This document shows positions 47,421 through 55,958 of a stretch of 64,000 nucleotides of DNA, in pieces. A model generated the notes under the pieces. It searched no databases, was not told the origin of the DNA, and was given only the letters and a program-made list of their open reading frames with translations. Location: NCBI GenBank assembly GCA_041665785.1, contig JBAYIE010000019.1, forward strand, positions 1-64,000, read 5' to 3'. A program made the position numbers and the translations under genes. Numbering within the stretch: position 1 is the first letter of the stretch; the number at the start of each line of letters is the position of its first letter. Source of the DNA: JBAYIE01 sp041665785. Its GTDB lineage: Bacteria; Bacteroidota; Bacteroidia; UKL13-3.

Positions 47421-48653
47421 TTATGCGGCTTTGAGACTACGCAGTCTCAGTAACTCAATTTTCTCGAGTGCTGTTTCTTTGGTTAAATGCAATTCTGTAA
47501 TTCCTTCTGATGAAGGAATAGTGTACATATAATCGAGCATAATAGCTTCGCAAATACTGCGTAATCCGCGGGCTCCGAGTTTGAATTCAAATGCTTTATC
47601 AACAATCAGATCAATCATGGCTTCATCGATGATCAGTTTCACCCCTTCCATTTCAAACAGTTTCCGGTATTGCTTGATCAGGGCATTCTTCGGAATTGTA
47701 AGAATGCTTCTGAGTGTTGATTTATCCAATGGATTCAAATGACTCAGCACCGGTAACCTTCCGATTATTTCAGGTATTAAACCGTAGCTGCGCAAGTCGG
47801 CAGGTGAAATGTATTGCAAATAATTCTCCTGATCGATTTCCTTATCTCCAAAGGTTTTGAATCCGATGGCCTGTGTTTGTAAACGCCGTTCGATGATTTT
47901 GTCTATTCCTTCAAAGGCTCCACCACAGATGAAGAGAATGTTTTCCGTATTGATTTGTATCATTTTCTGCTCGGGATGCTTCCGGCCACCCTGAGGCGGC
48001 ACATTGGCAATGGTACCTTCCAGTAATTTCAACAAAGCCTGTTGTACTCCTTCTCCGCTCACATCCCGGGTAATACTTGGGTTATCGCTTTTGCGGGCAA
48101 TTTTATCCATTTCATCGATGTATACTATACCCAACTGTGCTGCTTCCACATTGTAATCTGCAGCTTGCAGCAAACGCGATAAAATGGCTTCCACATCTTC
48201 CCCGACATAACCGGCTTCGGTTAACACAGTAGCATCAGCTATACAAAAAGGAACCTGCAGAATTTTTGCAAGAGTTTTGGCCAACAATGTTTTACCCGTT
48301 CCTGTTTCGCCCACCATTAAAATATTTGACTTCTCCAGTTCCACATCACCCGACTCTTTTAAATGGTTGATGCGTTTAAAATGATTGTACACGGCCACCG
48401 ACAATACTTTTTTTGCTTCATACTGACCAATCACATATTCATCCAGATGTGCCATGATATCGGCCGGTTTGAGTAAATTGAATGCCCGTGCTTTGCTTTC
48501 AACATCCTTCATCAGGTCGTTGTGCAGCAATTTGTGCGCCTGCTCGGTACACTGATCACAGATAAATCCGGTAATTCCCGAAATCAGAAACGTTGTTTCA
48601 TTCTTGCTTCGTCCACAAAACGAGCACACTTCCCCTTTCACCTGTTTGGCCAT
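47421..48653 (-). CDS. clpX: ATP-dependent Clp protease ATPase subunit ClpX
   Basis: ClpX unfolds substrates and feeds them to ClpP. The 410-residue protein has the N-terminal zinc domain (CSFCGRS near 11 and CDQC near 33). It continues with Walker A GETGTGKTLLA near 113 and Walker B YIDEMDK near 178. The pore-facing and adaptor regions include GEGVQQALLKLLEGT near 205, and sensor 2 is ARGLRS near 366. Its ATG shares one base with the clpP stop, so the two are translationally coupled. Confidence 0.97.
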   Translation of the reverse strand: MAKQVKGEVCSFCGRSKNETTFLISGITGFICDQCTEQAHKLLHNDLMKDVESKARAFNLLKPADIMAHLDEYVIGQYEAKKVLSVAVYNHFKRINHLKESGDVELEKSNILMVGETGTGKTLLAKTLAKILQVPFCIADATVLTEAGYVGEDVEAILSRLLQAADYNVEAAQLGIVYIDEMDKIARKSDNPSITRDVSGEGVQQALLKLLEGTIANVPPQGGRKHPEQKMIQINTENILFICGGAFEGIDKIIERRLQTQAIGFKTFGDKEIDQENYLQYISPADLRSYGLIPEIIGRLPVLSHLNPLDKSTLRSILTIPKNALIKQYRKLFEMEGVKLIIDEAMIDLIVDKAFEFKLGARGLRSICEAIMLDYMYTIPSSEGITELHLTKETALEKIELLRLRSLKAA

Positions 48654-49339
48654 TATTTCTTATCTGTAGCTTTTGTTTTGGTTAATACATCATCAATCAT
48701 CCCGTATGCTTTTGCTTCTTCTGCGGTCATCCAGTAATCGCGATCGCTGTCAATTTGTACTTTATCAAACTCCTGTCCCGAATGATTGGCGATAATCTCG
48801 TACAATTCCTTTTTTAGTTTCTGAATTTCACGCGCTGTGATTTCTATATCGGAAGCCTGACCCTGAGCTCCGCCCAATGGCTGATGAATCATAATACGTG
48901 CATGCGGCAGAGCAGTCCGCTTGCCTTTGGCTCCGGCGCATTGAAGCACTGCTCCCATGGAAGCTGCCAGTCCGGTACATATGGTGGCCACGTCAGGATT
49001 TACCCATTGCATGGTATCGTAAATGCCTAACCCTGCATAAACTGAACCACCCGGTGAATTGATATACATTTGAATATCTCTACGGGCATCCATCGAATCC
49101 AGAAACAAGAGTTGTGCCTGCACAATATTGGCTACATAATCGTCGATCGGCATTCCCAGAAAAATGATACGATCTGCCATCAATCTGGAAAACACGTCGA
49201 TTTCGCGGAAATTCATCGGACGCTCCTCGATTACGGTTCGTGTCATGTCTTCCACTGTACTTTCTATGTAGGCATCTACGGCAATGCTGCTGATACCTTT
49301 ATGCTTTACTGCATATTTTCTGAATTCTCTTCCATCCAT
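48653..49339 (-). CDS. clpP: ATP-dependent Clp protease proteolytic subunit ClpP
   Basis: ClpP is the serine peptidase barrel partner of ClpX. The 228-residue protein carries the catalytic serine S127 in GLAASMGA and histidine H152 in MIHQPLGG. The aspartate lies near residue 200 (DSDRDYWM). The N-terminal extension before ERPMNFREIDVFSRL is about 35 residues longer than in E. coli, so processing or a role in barrel gating is possible. The trigger-factor gene that often precedes clpP is absent here; the upstream neighbour is ftsE. Confidence 0.97.
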   Translation of the reverse strand: MDGREFRKYAVKHKGISSIAVDAYIESTVEDMTRTVIEERPMNFREIDVFSRLMADRIIFLGMPIDDYVANIVQAQLLFLDSMDARRDIQMYINSPGGSVYAGLGIYDTMQWVNPDVATICTGLAASMGAVLQCAGAKGKRTALPHARIMIHQPLGGAQGQASDIEITAREIQKLKKELYEIIANHSGQEFDKVQIDSDRDYWMTAEEAKAYGMIDDVLTKTKATDKK

Positions 49340-49438
49340 AAGTTGAGTATTGATTAGTTAATGAGTTAAATACGATTTGCGGGTCAATAGTTTTACCAAA
49401 TGCAAATAAATGACAAAATGTTATGATCCCGGCATGCA

Positions 49439-50128
49439 TTAAAACGTTGCAAGTGCGAAGGTTTCCTGAACCACGCCTTTTTCACATTTCAAAATCTTGG
49501 CTGGGAATTTCTGAATGATGCGATAGTCGTGTGTGGCCATCAGTACCGAAGTACCTGTTTTGCTGATCTGATGCAAGAGCGTCATGATGTCGTCACTTAC
49601 TTTAGGATCCAGGTTTCCGGTTGGTTCATCTGCCAGAATAATTTCGGGATGATTGAGCAATGCTCTCGCAATAACAACGCGCTGCTGCTCTCCTCCACTC
49701 AATTCGTAAGGGTATTTAAAATCCTTGGTAGCGAGTCCAACCTGTTCCAGAACTTCTTTAATGCGGATACGAATATCATTCTCGTTGATCCAACCGGTAG
49801 CCTGTAATACAAAATTCAGGTTTTCGAAAACCGAACGATCAGTGAGCAATTGAAAATCCTGAAAAACAATACCCAGTTTCCGGCGAAGGAATGGAATTTC
49901 CTTTTCCTTCAATTTCGATAAATCGTAATCTACAATATAACCCAAGCCTTTTTCAAAAGGCAATGCACCGTAAAGCGTTTTGAGCAGACTTGATTTTCCG
50001 CTGCCTGTTTCACCGATAAGGTACCAGAATTCTCCCCGCTTTATTTCTATATCTACATCGGATAATACAAGGTTCGGTCCTTGCATTACCTGTACATCTT
50101 TCAATTGAATAACCAGATCTCTTTCCAT
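49439..50128 (-). CDS. ftsE: ABC transporter ATP-binding protein, FtsE-like
   Basis: A 229-residue ABC ATPase with Walker A GETGSGKSS near 39, signature LSGGEQQRVVIARA near 143, Walker B ILADEP near 165, and the H-loop ATHDYR near 199. LGIVFQDFQLLTDRSVFENL near 85 is FtsE-like. FtsE pairs with FtsX to activate cell-wall hydrolases at division. FtsX is not adjacent, as is common in Bacteroidota, so assignment among FtsE/LolD-type ATPases rests on sequence alone. Confidence 0.8.
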   Translation of the reverse strand: MERDLVIQLKDVQVMQGPNLVLSDVDIEIKRGEFWYLIGETGSGKSSLLKTLYGALPFEKGLGYIVDYDLSKLKEKEIPFLRRKLGIVFQDFQLLTDRSVFENLNFVLQATGWINENDIRIRIKEVLEQVGLATKDFKYPYELSGGEQQRVVIARALLNHPEIILADEPTGNLDPKVSDDIMTLLHQISKTGTSVLMATHDYRIIQKFPAKILKCEKGVVQETFALATF

Positions 50129-50131
50129 GTA

Positions 50132-50335
50132 TTAAATTTCTATTTTGATCATTTTTCCAAACGGCATTCCAGCAATTACTTTCATGATTTGTATCGTCTT
50201 TTCAGCTAAGCCGCATTTTTCCAATGCCCGCTCCGGACGATCGGTTCTAAAGTAGGCGATTAATGTAAAATTATCGTCTCTTAATTGGGCATAATCCGGA
50301 ATTTTCGCTTTCCCTTTGATCTTGATCAGGTACAA
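50132..50335 (-). CDS. Small conserved protein upstream of ftsE
   Basis: A 67-residue protein that begins YLIKIKGKAKIPDYAQLRDDNFTLIAYF in its first half, with a predicted beta-alpha-beta pattern. The only available start is TTG 50335, because a stop codon lies three codons upstream and no ATG comes before residue 50. The three-base gap to ftsE argues that the frame is real and co-transcribed. Function is unknown. Confidence 0.6.
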   Translation of the reverse strand: MYLIKIKGKAKIPDYAQLRDDNFTLIAYFRTDRPERALEKCGLAEKTIQIMKVIAGMPFGKMIKIEI

Positions 50336-50411
50336 TTTGAGCTAAAGTTTAATCGGTGGATTAATATTGAATTAAAAAAATGTATACTTGCACAGCAAAA
50401 CTATATTAAAT

Positions 50412-52163
50412 ATGAAATTTAGAAAGCAGAATTTTAATCTATTTCTCATAGCTGTTGCCTTCTTGGTCAGTGCCTGTGGAATCAAGACGGATATGCTCAA
50501 AAACAATTACACGGTGACACCAAATCCCCTCGAAATGAAGGGTGATTCAGTCAGCTTTACCATTGTAGCCACTATCCCTCCTAAATCAATCAATCCAAAA
50601 GCAAACATTCAGTTTAATCCATACCTGAAAACCGCTTCCGGAGAAATTCCCCTGCACTCCATGACTATTGGAGGTGAAGCTGTACAAACACGGGTTGACG
50701 CCAAAGTTAACTCTAAAACCGGTGGTAAGATCACGTATAACGAAAAGATCAAATACACCGACGACATGAAACGGGCAACATTGTACCCTGATTTTGCCGT
50801 AAATGTTAAAGGAACCTATCAGGCTGTTCCCAACGCTAAAGGAAGTTCCGTTCTGGCCGAAGGAACAAATGTTACTGCCTTATTGGTAAACAATGCTGCC
50901 GGAAGTATGGCGTATGATGTAACCGATTACAGTTCATCTACATCCAGCAAAATGGTAAATATCTATTTCCCGATCAATGTGGATCGCTTTAACCCGTCAT
51001 TCAAGTTAAAAGGCTTGTTTGAGAACAAAAAGCAACTGGATTCGTTGAAGAAGGTATTGAAAGCCAGCAAAGACTGGATAGTTAAAGGTGTTACCATAAA
51101 TGCATTTGCCTCACCTGATGGTGAATTGAACCGCAATGATGAGTTGGCCAAAGGCCGTTCAAACTCCACTTACAAATACCTGAAAGGTGAATTGAAAAAG
51201 CTTGGATTCACAGAAGCCAATGATCAGAATTTCAAGGTTGGCTATACCCTTTCTGAAGATTGGGCCGGTTATGGCAAAAACGTTGAGAAGAGCACACATC
51301 CGGATAAAGCGGCTGTGGTTGCAATTATCAATGATAAATCGATTAACGATGACGCACGTGAAGATAAGATCAAGGAAACCTATCCGGCTTTCTGGGAAGC
51401 TACCAAAAATACCCTTCTCCCTTCTTTGAGGAAATCTGAACTGGTTGTAACCGGAACTACTCCGTTGAAAACAGATGAAGAATTGTTGGGTTATATGGAG
51501 AAACTGGATCAATTAACCGATGTTGAACTCCTTCATTTAGGAACCCTTCAGAAAGATGCCGTTCAACGCGAACGCATTTATACCCAGCTAACTACCAAAT
51601 ACCCTGAAGACTGGAGAGGATTCAACGATCTTGGTGCCATTCAGATTGAATTGGGTAAAATGGCGGATGGAACTGCAAACATCGAAAAGGCAAACACTTT
51701 ATCGCCTGAAAATCCAACTGTAATGTTGAATCTGGCTAACATTGCCCGTATCAACAATGATTTTGCAAAGGCTACCGAAATGTACAAATCTGCTGCAGCT
51801 AAAGGTGCTGATGCCAGTTACGGTTTAGGCATTATTGCCATAAAACGCGGAAACTATCAGGATGCATTGAATCAACTGGGCAAATCTGCTAAAAACGACT
51901 TCAATTATGCACTTGCTCAATTGCTGAACAATGATGCTGCAGGAGCAAAAACTACAATTGATAACATGAAACCGGAAAGCCTTACCTGGGATTGCTATTA
52001 TCTACGCGCCATTGCAGGTGCAAGAATGGGCAACCAGGATGAGATGACCACTAACCTGACCCGCGCCATTGAGAAGAATCCAGCAGTACGTGCTTTGGCT
52101 AAAGACGACGTGGAATTCATTAAATACTGGACAAATCCGGCTTTCCAAACTGCCATTCGTTAA
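50412..52163 (+). CDS. Lipoprotein with OmpA-like motif and TPR repeats
   Basis: A 583-residue lipoprotein (lipobox VSAC near residue 22). The N-terminal part, to about residue 170, is an uncharacterised beta-rich region. A segment near 220-250, ITINAFASPDGELNRNDELA when its variable first residues are read as a strand, continues with RSNSTYKYL and matches the peptidoglycan-binding pattern of OmpA C-terminal domains, though interrupted by a long insertion. TPR units follow from about residue 385 (LGAIQIELGKMADG, LANIARINNDFAKATEMY, GIIAIKRGNYQDALNQL). It probably links outer membrane, cell wall and protein partners. Start is ATG 50412 rather than TTG 50388. A terminator follows. Confidence 0.75.
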   Translation: MKFRKQNFNLFLIAVAFLVSACGIKTDMLKNNYTVTPNPLEMKGDSVSFTIVATIPPKSINPKANIQFNPYLKTASGEIPLHSMTIGGEAVQTRVDAKVNSKTGGKITYNEKIKYTDDMKRATLYPDFAVNVKGTYQAVPNAKGSSVLAEGTNVTALLVNNAAGSMAYDVTDYSSSTSSKMVNIYFPINVDRFNPSFKLKGLFENKKQLDSLKKVLKASKDWIVKGVTINAFASPDGELNRNDELAKGRSNSTYKYLKGELKKLGFTEANDQNFKVGYTLSEDWAGYGKNVEKSTHPDKAAVVAIINDKSINDDAREDKIKETYPAFWEATKNTLLPSLRKSELVVTGTTPLKTDEELLGYMEKLDQLTDVELLHLGTLQKDAVQRERIYTQLTTKYPEDWRGFNDLGAIQIELGKMADGTANIEKANTLSPENPTVMLNLANIARINNDFAKATEMYKSAAAKGADASYGLGIIAIKRGNYQDALNQLGKSAKNDFNYALAQLLNNDAAGAKTTIDNMKPESLTWDCYYLRAIAGARMGNQDEMTTNLTRAIEKNPAVRALAKDDVEFIKYWTNPAFQTAIR

Positions 52164-52195
52164 TATTATTTCGATTTCTTTCGATCTCAAAGAAG

Positions 52196-52223
52196 AGGCC
52201 AGCCCATAGGGTTGGCCTTTTTG
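52196..52223 (+). terminator. Rho-independent terminator after the OmpA/TPR lipoprotein
   Basis: A 10-base stem AGGCCAGCCC/GGGTTGGCCT (one G-T pair) with a three-base loop is followed by a T-run. It separates this gene from the queA promoter. Confidence 0.88.
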
Positions 52224-52247
52224 TTTAACCCCTACAACCTTATTAAG

Positions 52248-52277
52248 TTGATATTTTGGCATTAAGGGTTACTTTTG
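52248..52277 (+). promoter_or_regulatory. Promoter of queA-ispD
   Basis: TTG at 52248-52250 and TACTTTTG at 52270-52277, 19 bases apart, match the Bacteroidota TTG-N19-TAnnTTTG pattern exactly. Transcription should begin near 52284, leaving a leader of about 58 bases before ATG 52342. Confidence 0.65.
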
Positions 52278-52341
52278 CAGTCCGAAAAAATTTAAACCCC
52301 TACATTGGGCATTCTATGTCCGGTGTATAAATGCAACCCGA

Positions 52342-53388
52342 ATGAAATTATCACAGTTCAAATTCAACTTCAGCGAGAACCTTATTGCCAAGTACCCTTC
52401 TGATACCCGTCACGATGCCAAAATGATGGTGCTTGACCGGGCTAAACAAAAGATTGAGCACAAGAAGTTCAGCGATATTCTCAGTTATTTTGACGATGGA
52501 GATGTGTTTGTATTGAACAACACAAAGGTATTTCCGGCCCGGTTATATGGCAGCAAGGAAAAAACAGGTGCCAAAATTGAAGTATTTCTGTTGCGTGAAT
52601 TGAATAAGGAAATGAAGTTGTGGGATGTTTTGGTGGATCCGGCCCGTAAAATCAGGGTGGGAAATAAACTTTATTTTGGAGATGATACCCTGGTTGCCGA
52701 AGTGGTTGATAATACAACTTCGCGCGGACGCACCATTCGTTTCCTGTTTGACGGTACCGATGAAGAACTGTGGAAACTCATTGACAAGTTGGGTGAAATG
52801 CCCATTCCAAAGTATATGAATCGTCCGGTAGAGAAACTGGACAAAGAACGTTTTCAAACCATTTTTGCCCATAAAACCGGCGCTGTATCTCCACCAGCCG
52901 CTGGCTTACACTTCACCAAAGAATTGATGATGCGTTTGGAAATAAAAGGCATTCACTTCACAGAACTTACCCTGCACAATGGATTGGGTACTTTCAGACC
53001 GGTTGAAGTGGAAGATCTGACCAAGCATAAAATGGATTCGGAATATTATGAAATCAACACCGATACAGCCCGTATTGTAAACAAAGCACTGGAAGACAAG
53101 AAACGCATCGTAGCAGTTGGGTCGTCTGTTGTACGAGGACTGGAATCTTCTGTTTCCTCCACAGGACGGCTGAATCCAAACAAAGGCTGGACGGATAAAT
53201 TCTTATTTCCACATCATGATTTCTCGATTCCAAATGCCATGATTACCAATTTTCATATGCCTGAATCAACCCTGATGATGATGACAGCTGCCTTTGCCGG
53301 CTATGATTTTCTGGTTGAAGCATACGAAGAAGCCATCAAGAAGAAATACCGGTTTATGACTTATGGCGATGCGATGCTGATCATCTGA
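52342..53388 (+). CDS. queA: S-adenosylmethionine:tRNA ribosyltransferase-isomerase QueA
   Basis: QueA transfers and isomerises the ribosyl part of SAM to make epoxyqueuosine in tRNA anticodons. The 348-residue protein shows LIAKYPSDTRHDAKMM near 14, FVLNNTKVFPARLYGSKE near 54, TGAVSPPAAGLHFT near 180, HNGLGTFRPVEVEDLTKHKMDSEYY in pieces near 212-238, and MPESTLMMMTAAFAGYDF near 307. Length is normal. ispD follows after 23 bases, making a likely two-gene operon of otherwise unrelated functions. Confidence 0.95.
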   Translation: MKLSQFKFNFSENLIAKYPSDTRHDAKMMVLDRAKQKIEHKKFSDILSYFDDGDVFVLNNTKVFPARLYGSKEKTGAKIEVFLLRELNKEMKLWDVLVDPARKIRVGNKLYFGDDTLVAEVVDNTTSRGRTIRFLFDGTDEELWKLIDKLGEMPIPKYMNRPVEKLDKERFQTIFAHKTGAVSPPAAGLHFTKELMMRLEIKGIHFTELTLHNGLGTFRPVEVEDLTKHKMDSEYYEINTDTARIVNKALEDKKRIVAVGSSVVRGLESSVSSTGRLNPNKGWTDKFLFPHHDFSIPNAMITNFHMPESTLMMMTAAFAGYDFLVEAYEEAIKKKYRFMTYGDAMLII

Positions 53389-53411
53389 TCAGGAATCCGT
53401 TAAACGCTTTT

Positions 53412-54074
53412 ATGAAACGATACGCGCTGATAGTTGCCGGAGGTTCCGGAACCCGCATGGGATCCACGGTGCCGAAACAGTTTCTGAACCTAAAGGGAAA
53501 ACCAATTCTTATGCATACGTTGCACGCCTTTGCCAGCGCAAGGGTAGATGAAATCATTCTGGTGCTTCCGGAAGCGTATATCGAAAACTGGCATTCCTTA
53601 TGCCGTTCTCATCAATTTATTATTCCACATAAAACTGTTTTAGGAGGAGATACCCGTTTTGCATCTGTTCAGGCCGGACTTCGGTTGGTAGAAGATCAAG
53701 CCCTGGTTGCTATCCACGATGGGGTCAGACCGGTTATTCAGGGCTCACTCATACAGCGAAGCTTTGAAACAGCGCTTGAGCACGGTTCTGCCATTGCCGC
53801 TTTACCGTTGAAAGACTCCATTCGTGTCAGATCCACCGAAGGGCATACCGAAAGTGTGAACAGGGCCGATTATTTTATGGTTCAAACGCCTCAAACATTT
53901 CAGAGTTCTCTGATAAAGAAAGCATATGATCAGTATTATGATGCAGCATTTACCGATGATGCGGGTGTATTTGAAACCTTAAAGAAGGAAGTGACCTTGA
54001 TACCGGGTGACTATAAAAACATTAAAATTACAACTCCTGAAGACCTGGCTATTGCGGAGTTATTTCTGGCCTGA
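53412..54074 (+). CDS. ispD: 2-C-methyl-D-erythritol 4-phosphate cytidylyltransferase IspD
   Basis: IspD makes CDP-methylerythritol in the non-mevalonate isoprenoid pathway. The 220-residue protein has the nucleotide-binding opening VAGGSGTRMGSTVPKQFL near residues 8-25, IHDGVRPVI near 99-107, and the C-terminal TDDAGVFE near 178 and GDYKNIKITTPEDL near 193. All are diagnostic. It is second in the queA unit. Isoprenoid supply would feed both menaquinone and any polyisoprenoid bound by the YceI protein, but that link is only thematic. Confidence 0.95.
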   Translation: MKRYALIVAGGSGTRMGSTVPKQFLNLKGKPILMHTLHAFASARVDEIILVLPEAYIENWHSLCRSHQFIIPHKTVLGGDTRFASVQAGLRLVEDQALVAIHDGVRPVIQGSLIQRSFETALEHGSAIAALPLKDSIRVRSTEGHTESVNRADYFMVQTPQTFQSSLIKKAYDQYYDAAFTDDAGVFETLKKEVTLIPGDYKNIKITTPEDLAIAELFLA

Positions 54075-54359
54075 GTTCATGTTTGCTTTGAACTGAAATT
54101 TGCTCAGTTCATGGTATATGAAAGTAGAATAAATCAATGTAGGTTATTCAACCAGCAAATCCTTGTTCCATGCTTTCAATACTTCAAAACCAGATCAGTG
54201 AATATTCGATCTTTCCCATAGTATACTTGACTTTTTCGTCCTTTCCAAACATAATAATTTGGTAAAAATCTGATTAAAAGTACAAAAAATTAAGCCGTGT
54301 ATAAAAGTACTTGTTGTTTTGTATGGCTATAACCTGTTAAACACTATTTTTGCTGCCGG
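54075..54359. other. Intergenic region between ispD and the coiled-coil protein gene
   Basis: A hairpin TGAACTGA/TCAGTTCA at 54089-54111 follows the ispD stop by 14 bases but has no T-run, so it is a doubtful terminator. Two copies of AAAAGTAC lie near 54276 and 54304. A good promoter ends at 54352. No gene or RNA is visible. Confidence 0.4.
54319..54352 (+). promoter_or_regulatory. Promoter of the coiled-coil membrane protein gene
   Basis: TTTG at 54318-54321 and TATTTTTG at 54345-54352 are separated by 23 bases, as at yceI and ftsK. The ATG at 54360 lies only seven bases after the downstream element, so the transcript is expected to be leaderless or nearly so. Confidence 0.55.
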
Positions 54360-55283
54360 ATGGAACAACAAAGACCGAAACGTACACGCACAATTTATTT
54401 TATTATTGCCATTCTTATTTTGCTGGCCAGTAATGGAATCTTCGTTTACAATTATTTCACAACCGACAAGAAACTGGTAAAGACGGAAGAAGAACTGTTT
54501 GCCACGGATTCAGCCAAAACTGCCTTGGGTAAGTTGTTGCAGGAAACTGATCTGGAACTGGAAAACTACAAAGGCAAGAATGCTGAACTGGATGCATTTT
54601 TAAAGCAGAAAAATGATTCGTTGCTTGAATTTGCGCATCGTATCAGCATTTTGATCAGACAAAACCGGGTGAATAAGGATCAGTTGGATCAGGCATTGGA
54701 AGAAATAGATCAGTTGCGGTATTATAAGCGGAAATCAATTACACAAATCGATTCCCTGTCTAATCAGATCAGTTTGCTGAACCGTGAGAATACCGGACTA
54801 AAATCTACGATCGATAAAGAAAAGCGTCGCAATGAAGACCTTACCATGGAAAATGTGCGATTGGGCAATAAGGTAGCCATAGGATCAAAACTACTTACCA
54901 AACAATTGGTGGTAACTGGTATAAGAGTGCGCAGCAGCGGAAAAGAAAAACTGACCATTAAGGTTTCTCAAATCGAAAAATTAAAAGTTACCTTTCTGAT
55001 AGAACCGAATTATGTGACCAATCCGGGTCCCAAACAAATATTCTTAAAAGTAGTTGGTCCGGATGGGGGAACCTTGTACAACGAGAATTCCGGTTCAGGG
55101 ACATTCCTATTTGAAGGAGAAGATGCCCGTTATACAGCAGTAAAGGAAATCGAATTTACGCAGGAAGGACAAGCTGTTTCCATTTATTGGGAGAAAGGAT
55201 CGCCCTATGAAGCCGGCGAATACAAGATTGAATTGTATTGCGAAGGAATGAATATTGGCAAAGGTTCCCTCCTTCTGAAATAA
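54360..55283 (+). CDS. Membrane-anchored coiled-coil protein of unknown function
   Basis: A 307-residue protein with one N-terminal membrane helix (residues 11-31) after a basic leader. A long coiled coil follows (about 35-180; heptad-like runs such as EEIDQLRYYKRKSITQIDSL and LLNRENTGLKSTIDKEKRRN). The C-terminal half, from about 190, is beta-rich (QLVVTGIRVRSSGKEKL, KVTFLIEPN, GEYKIELYCEGMNIGKGSL). Topology would place coil and beta domain in the periplasm. Similar Bacteroidota proteins exist but are uncharacterised. It converges on the next gene with a two-base gap. Confidence 0.7.
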   Translation: MEQQRPKRTRTIYFIIAILILLASNGIFVYNYFTTDKKLVKTEEELFATDSAKTALGKLLQETDLELENYKGKNAELDAFLKQKNDSLLEFAHRISILIRQNRVNKDQLDQALEEIDQLRYYKRKSITQIDSLSNQISLLNRENTGLKSTIDKEKRRNEDLTMENVRLGNKVAIGSKLLTKQLVVTGIRVRSSGKEKLTIKVSQIEKLKVTFLIEPNYVTNPGPKQIFLKVVGPDGGTLYNENSGSGTFLFEGEDARYTAVKEIEFTQEGQAVSIYWEKGSPYEAGEYKIELYCEGMNIGKGSLLLK

Positions 55284-55285
55284 AC

Positions 55286-55828
55286 TCAGTCGAAGATCAG
55301 GTGAAACTCTTTCCGGAGAAATTCCAGCGCCTTGTGTGTTGGAATATGTTCCATCTGTATCATCATTTCAAAAATTCCTTTGCTTAAATCCAAACCAACC
55401 GAATTCGGACCTAACCGGGTGTAAGCTGTGTTGATGATATTGACCATTTCTTCCTTTGCAATTCTCACTATCTGCCAGGCTTGAGGCGAAACATATACCT
55501 GTTGTGAAAGATTGTGATTGAATTCGTTGTTGATCTCTTCAATCAATTCCATTTTCAGTTGCGAGGCAGAGATGCCGGGTTTATTGATCCGCAGAACCAG
55601 GTTGTTGGGAGTCATGCGCTCCATCAGAATCACTAACCTCTCATAGGCTTGCAATTTGAGTGGTGTAATGACTTTATTCTGTTCGATCCGGATTTCCAGT
55701 TTTCTGCGTTGATTTTCACTATCGAAAAAGTTCTTCATCAGAAAATAGACCACCATGAACACCATGAGGGCCGGGATTAAATACTTCAATAACTCAAGAA
55801 ATAACGCGAAATAATCTATGTTTTCCAT
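55286..55828 (-). CDS. Conserved membrane-anchored protein of unknown function
   Basis: A 180-residue protein with one N-terminal membrane segment (about residues 10-31, LLKYLIPALMVFMVVYFL). A cytoplasmic helical domain follows, rich in charged residues (RRKLEIRIEQNKVITPLKLQ, AYERLVILMERMTPNNLVLR). I do not recognise the family from a diagnostic motif, but the regular helix pattern and good codon structure support a real gene. It is divergent from ftsK and convergent with the coiled-coil gene. Confidence 0.65.
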   Translation of the reverse strand: MENIDYFALFLELLKYLIPALMVFMVVYFLMKNFFDSENQRRKLEIRIEQNKVITPLKLQAYERLVILMERMTPNNLVLRINKPGISASQLKMELIEEINNEFNHNLSQQVYVSPQAWQIVRIAKEEMVNIINTAYTRLGPNSVGLDLSKGIFEMMIQMEHIPTHKALEFLRKEFHLIFD

Positions 55829-55914
55829 GTCCGGATTTTTGAAACGAAATTAGCACCTTTTACGTCAATTAAACAACGCACTAAACACGAACCTTTGTGT
55901 ATAGGTGGGAAACT

Positions 55915-55948
55915 TTGTAAGGCTGAAAGTTCAGAGTGAATAAATTTG
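55915..55948 (+). promoter_or_regulatory. Promoter of ftsK
   Basis: TTTG at 55914-55917 and TAAATTTG at 55941-55948 are 23 bases apart and fit the Bacteroidota pattern. ATG 55959 comes ten bases later, so the leader would be only a few bases. Confidence 0.6.
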
Positions 55949-55958
55949 TTGTTTACGG

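Noticed and set aside
52284..52341. Possible preQ1 riboswitch in the queA leader
   Set aside because: The 58-base leader shows no preQ1-type aptamer pattern such as a C-rich hairpin loop with an A-rich tail positioned for a pseudoknot.
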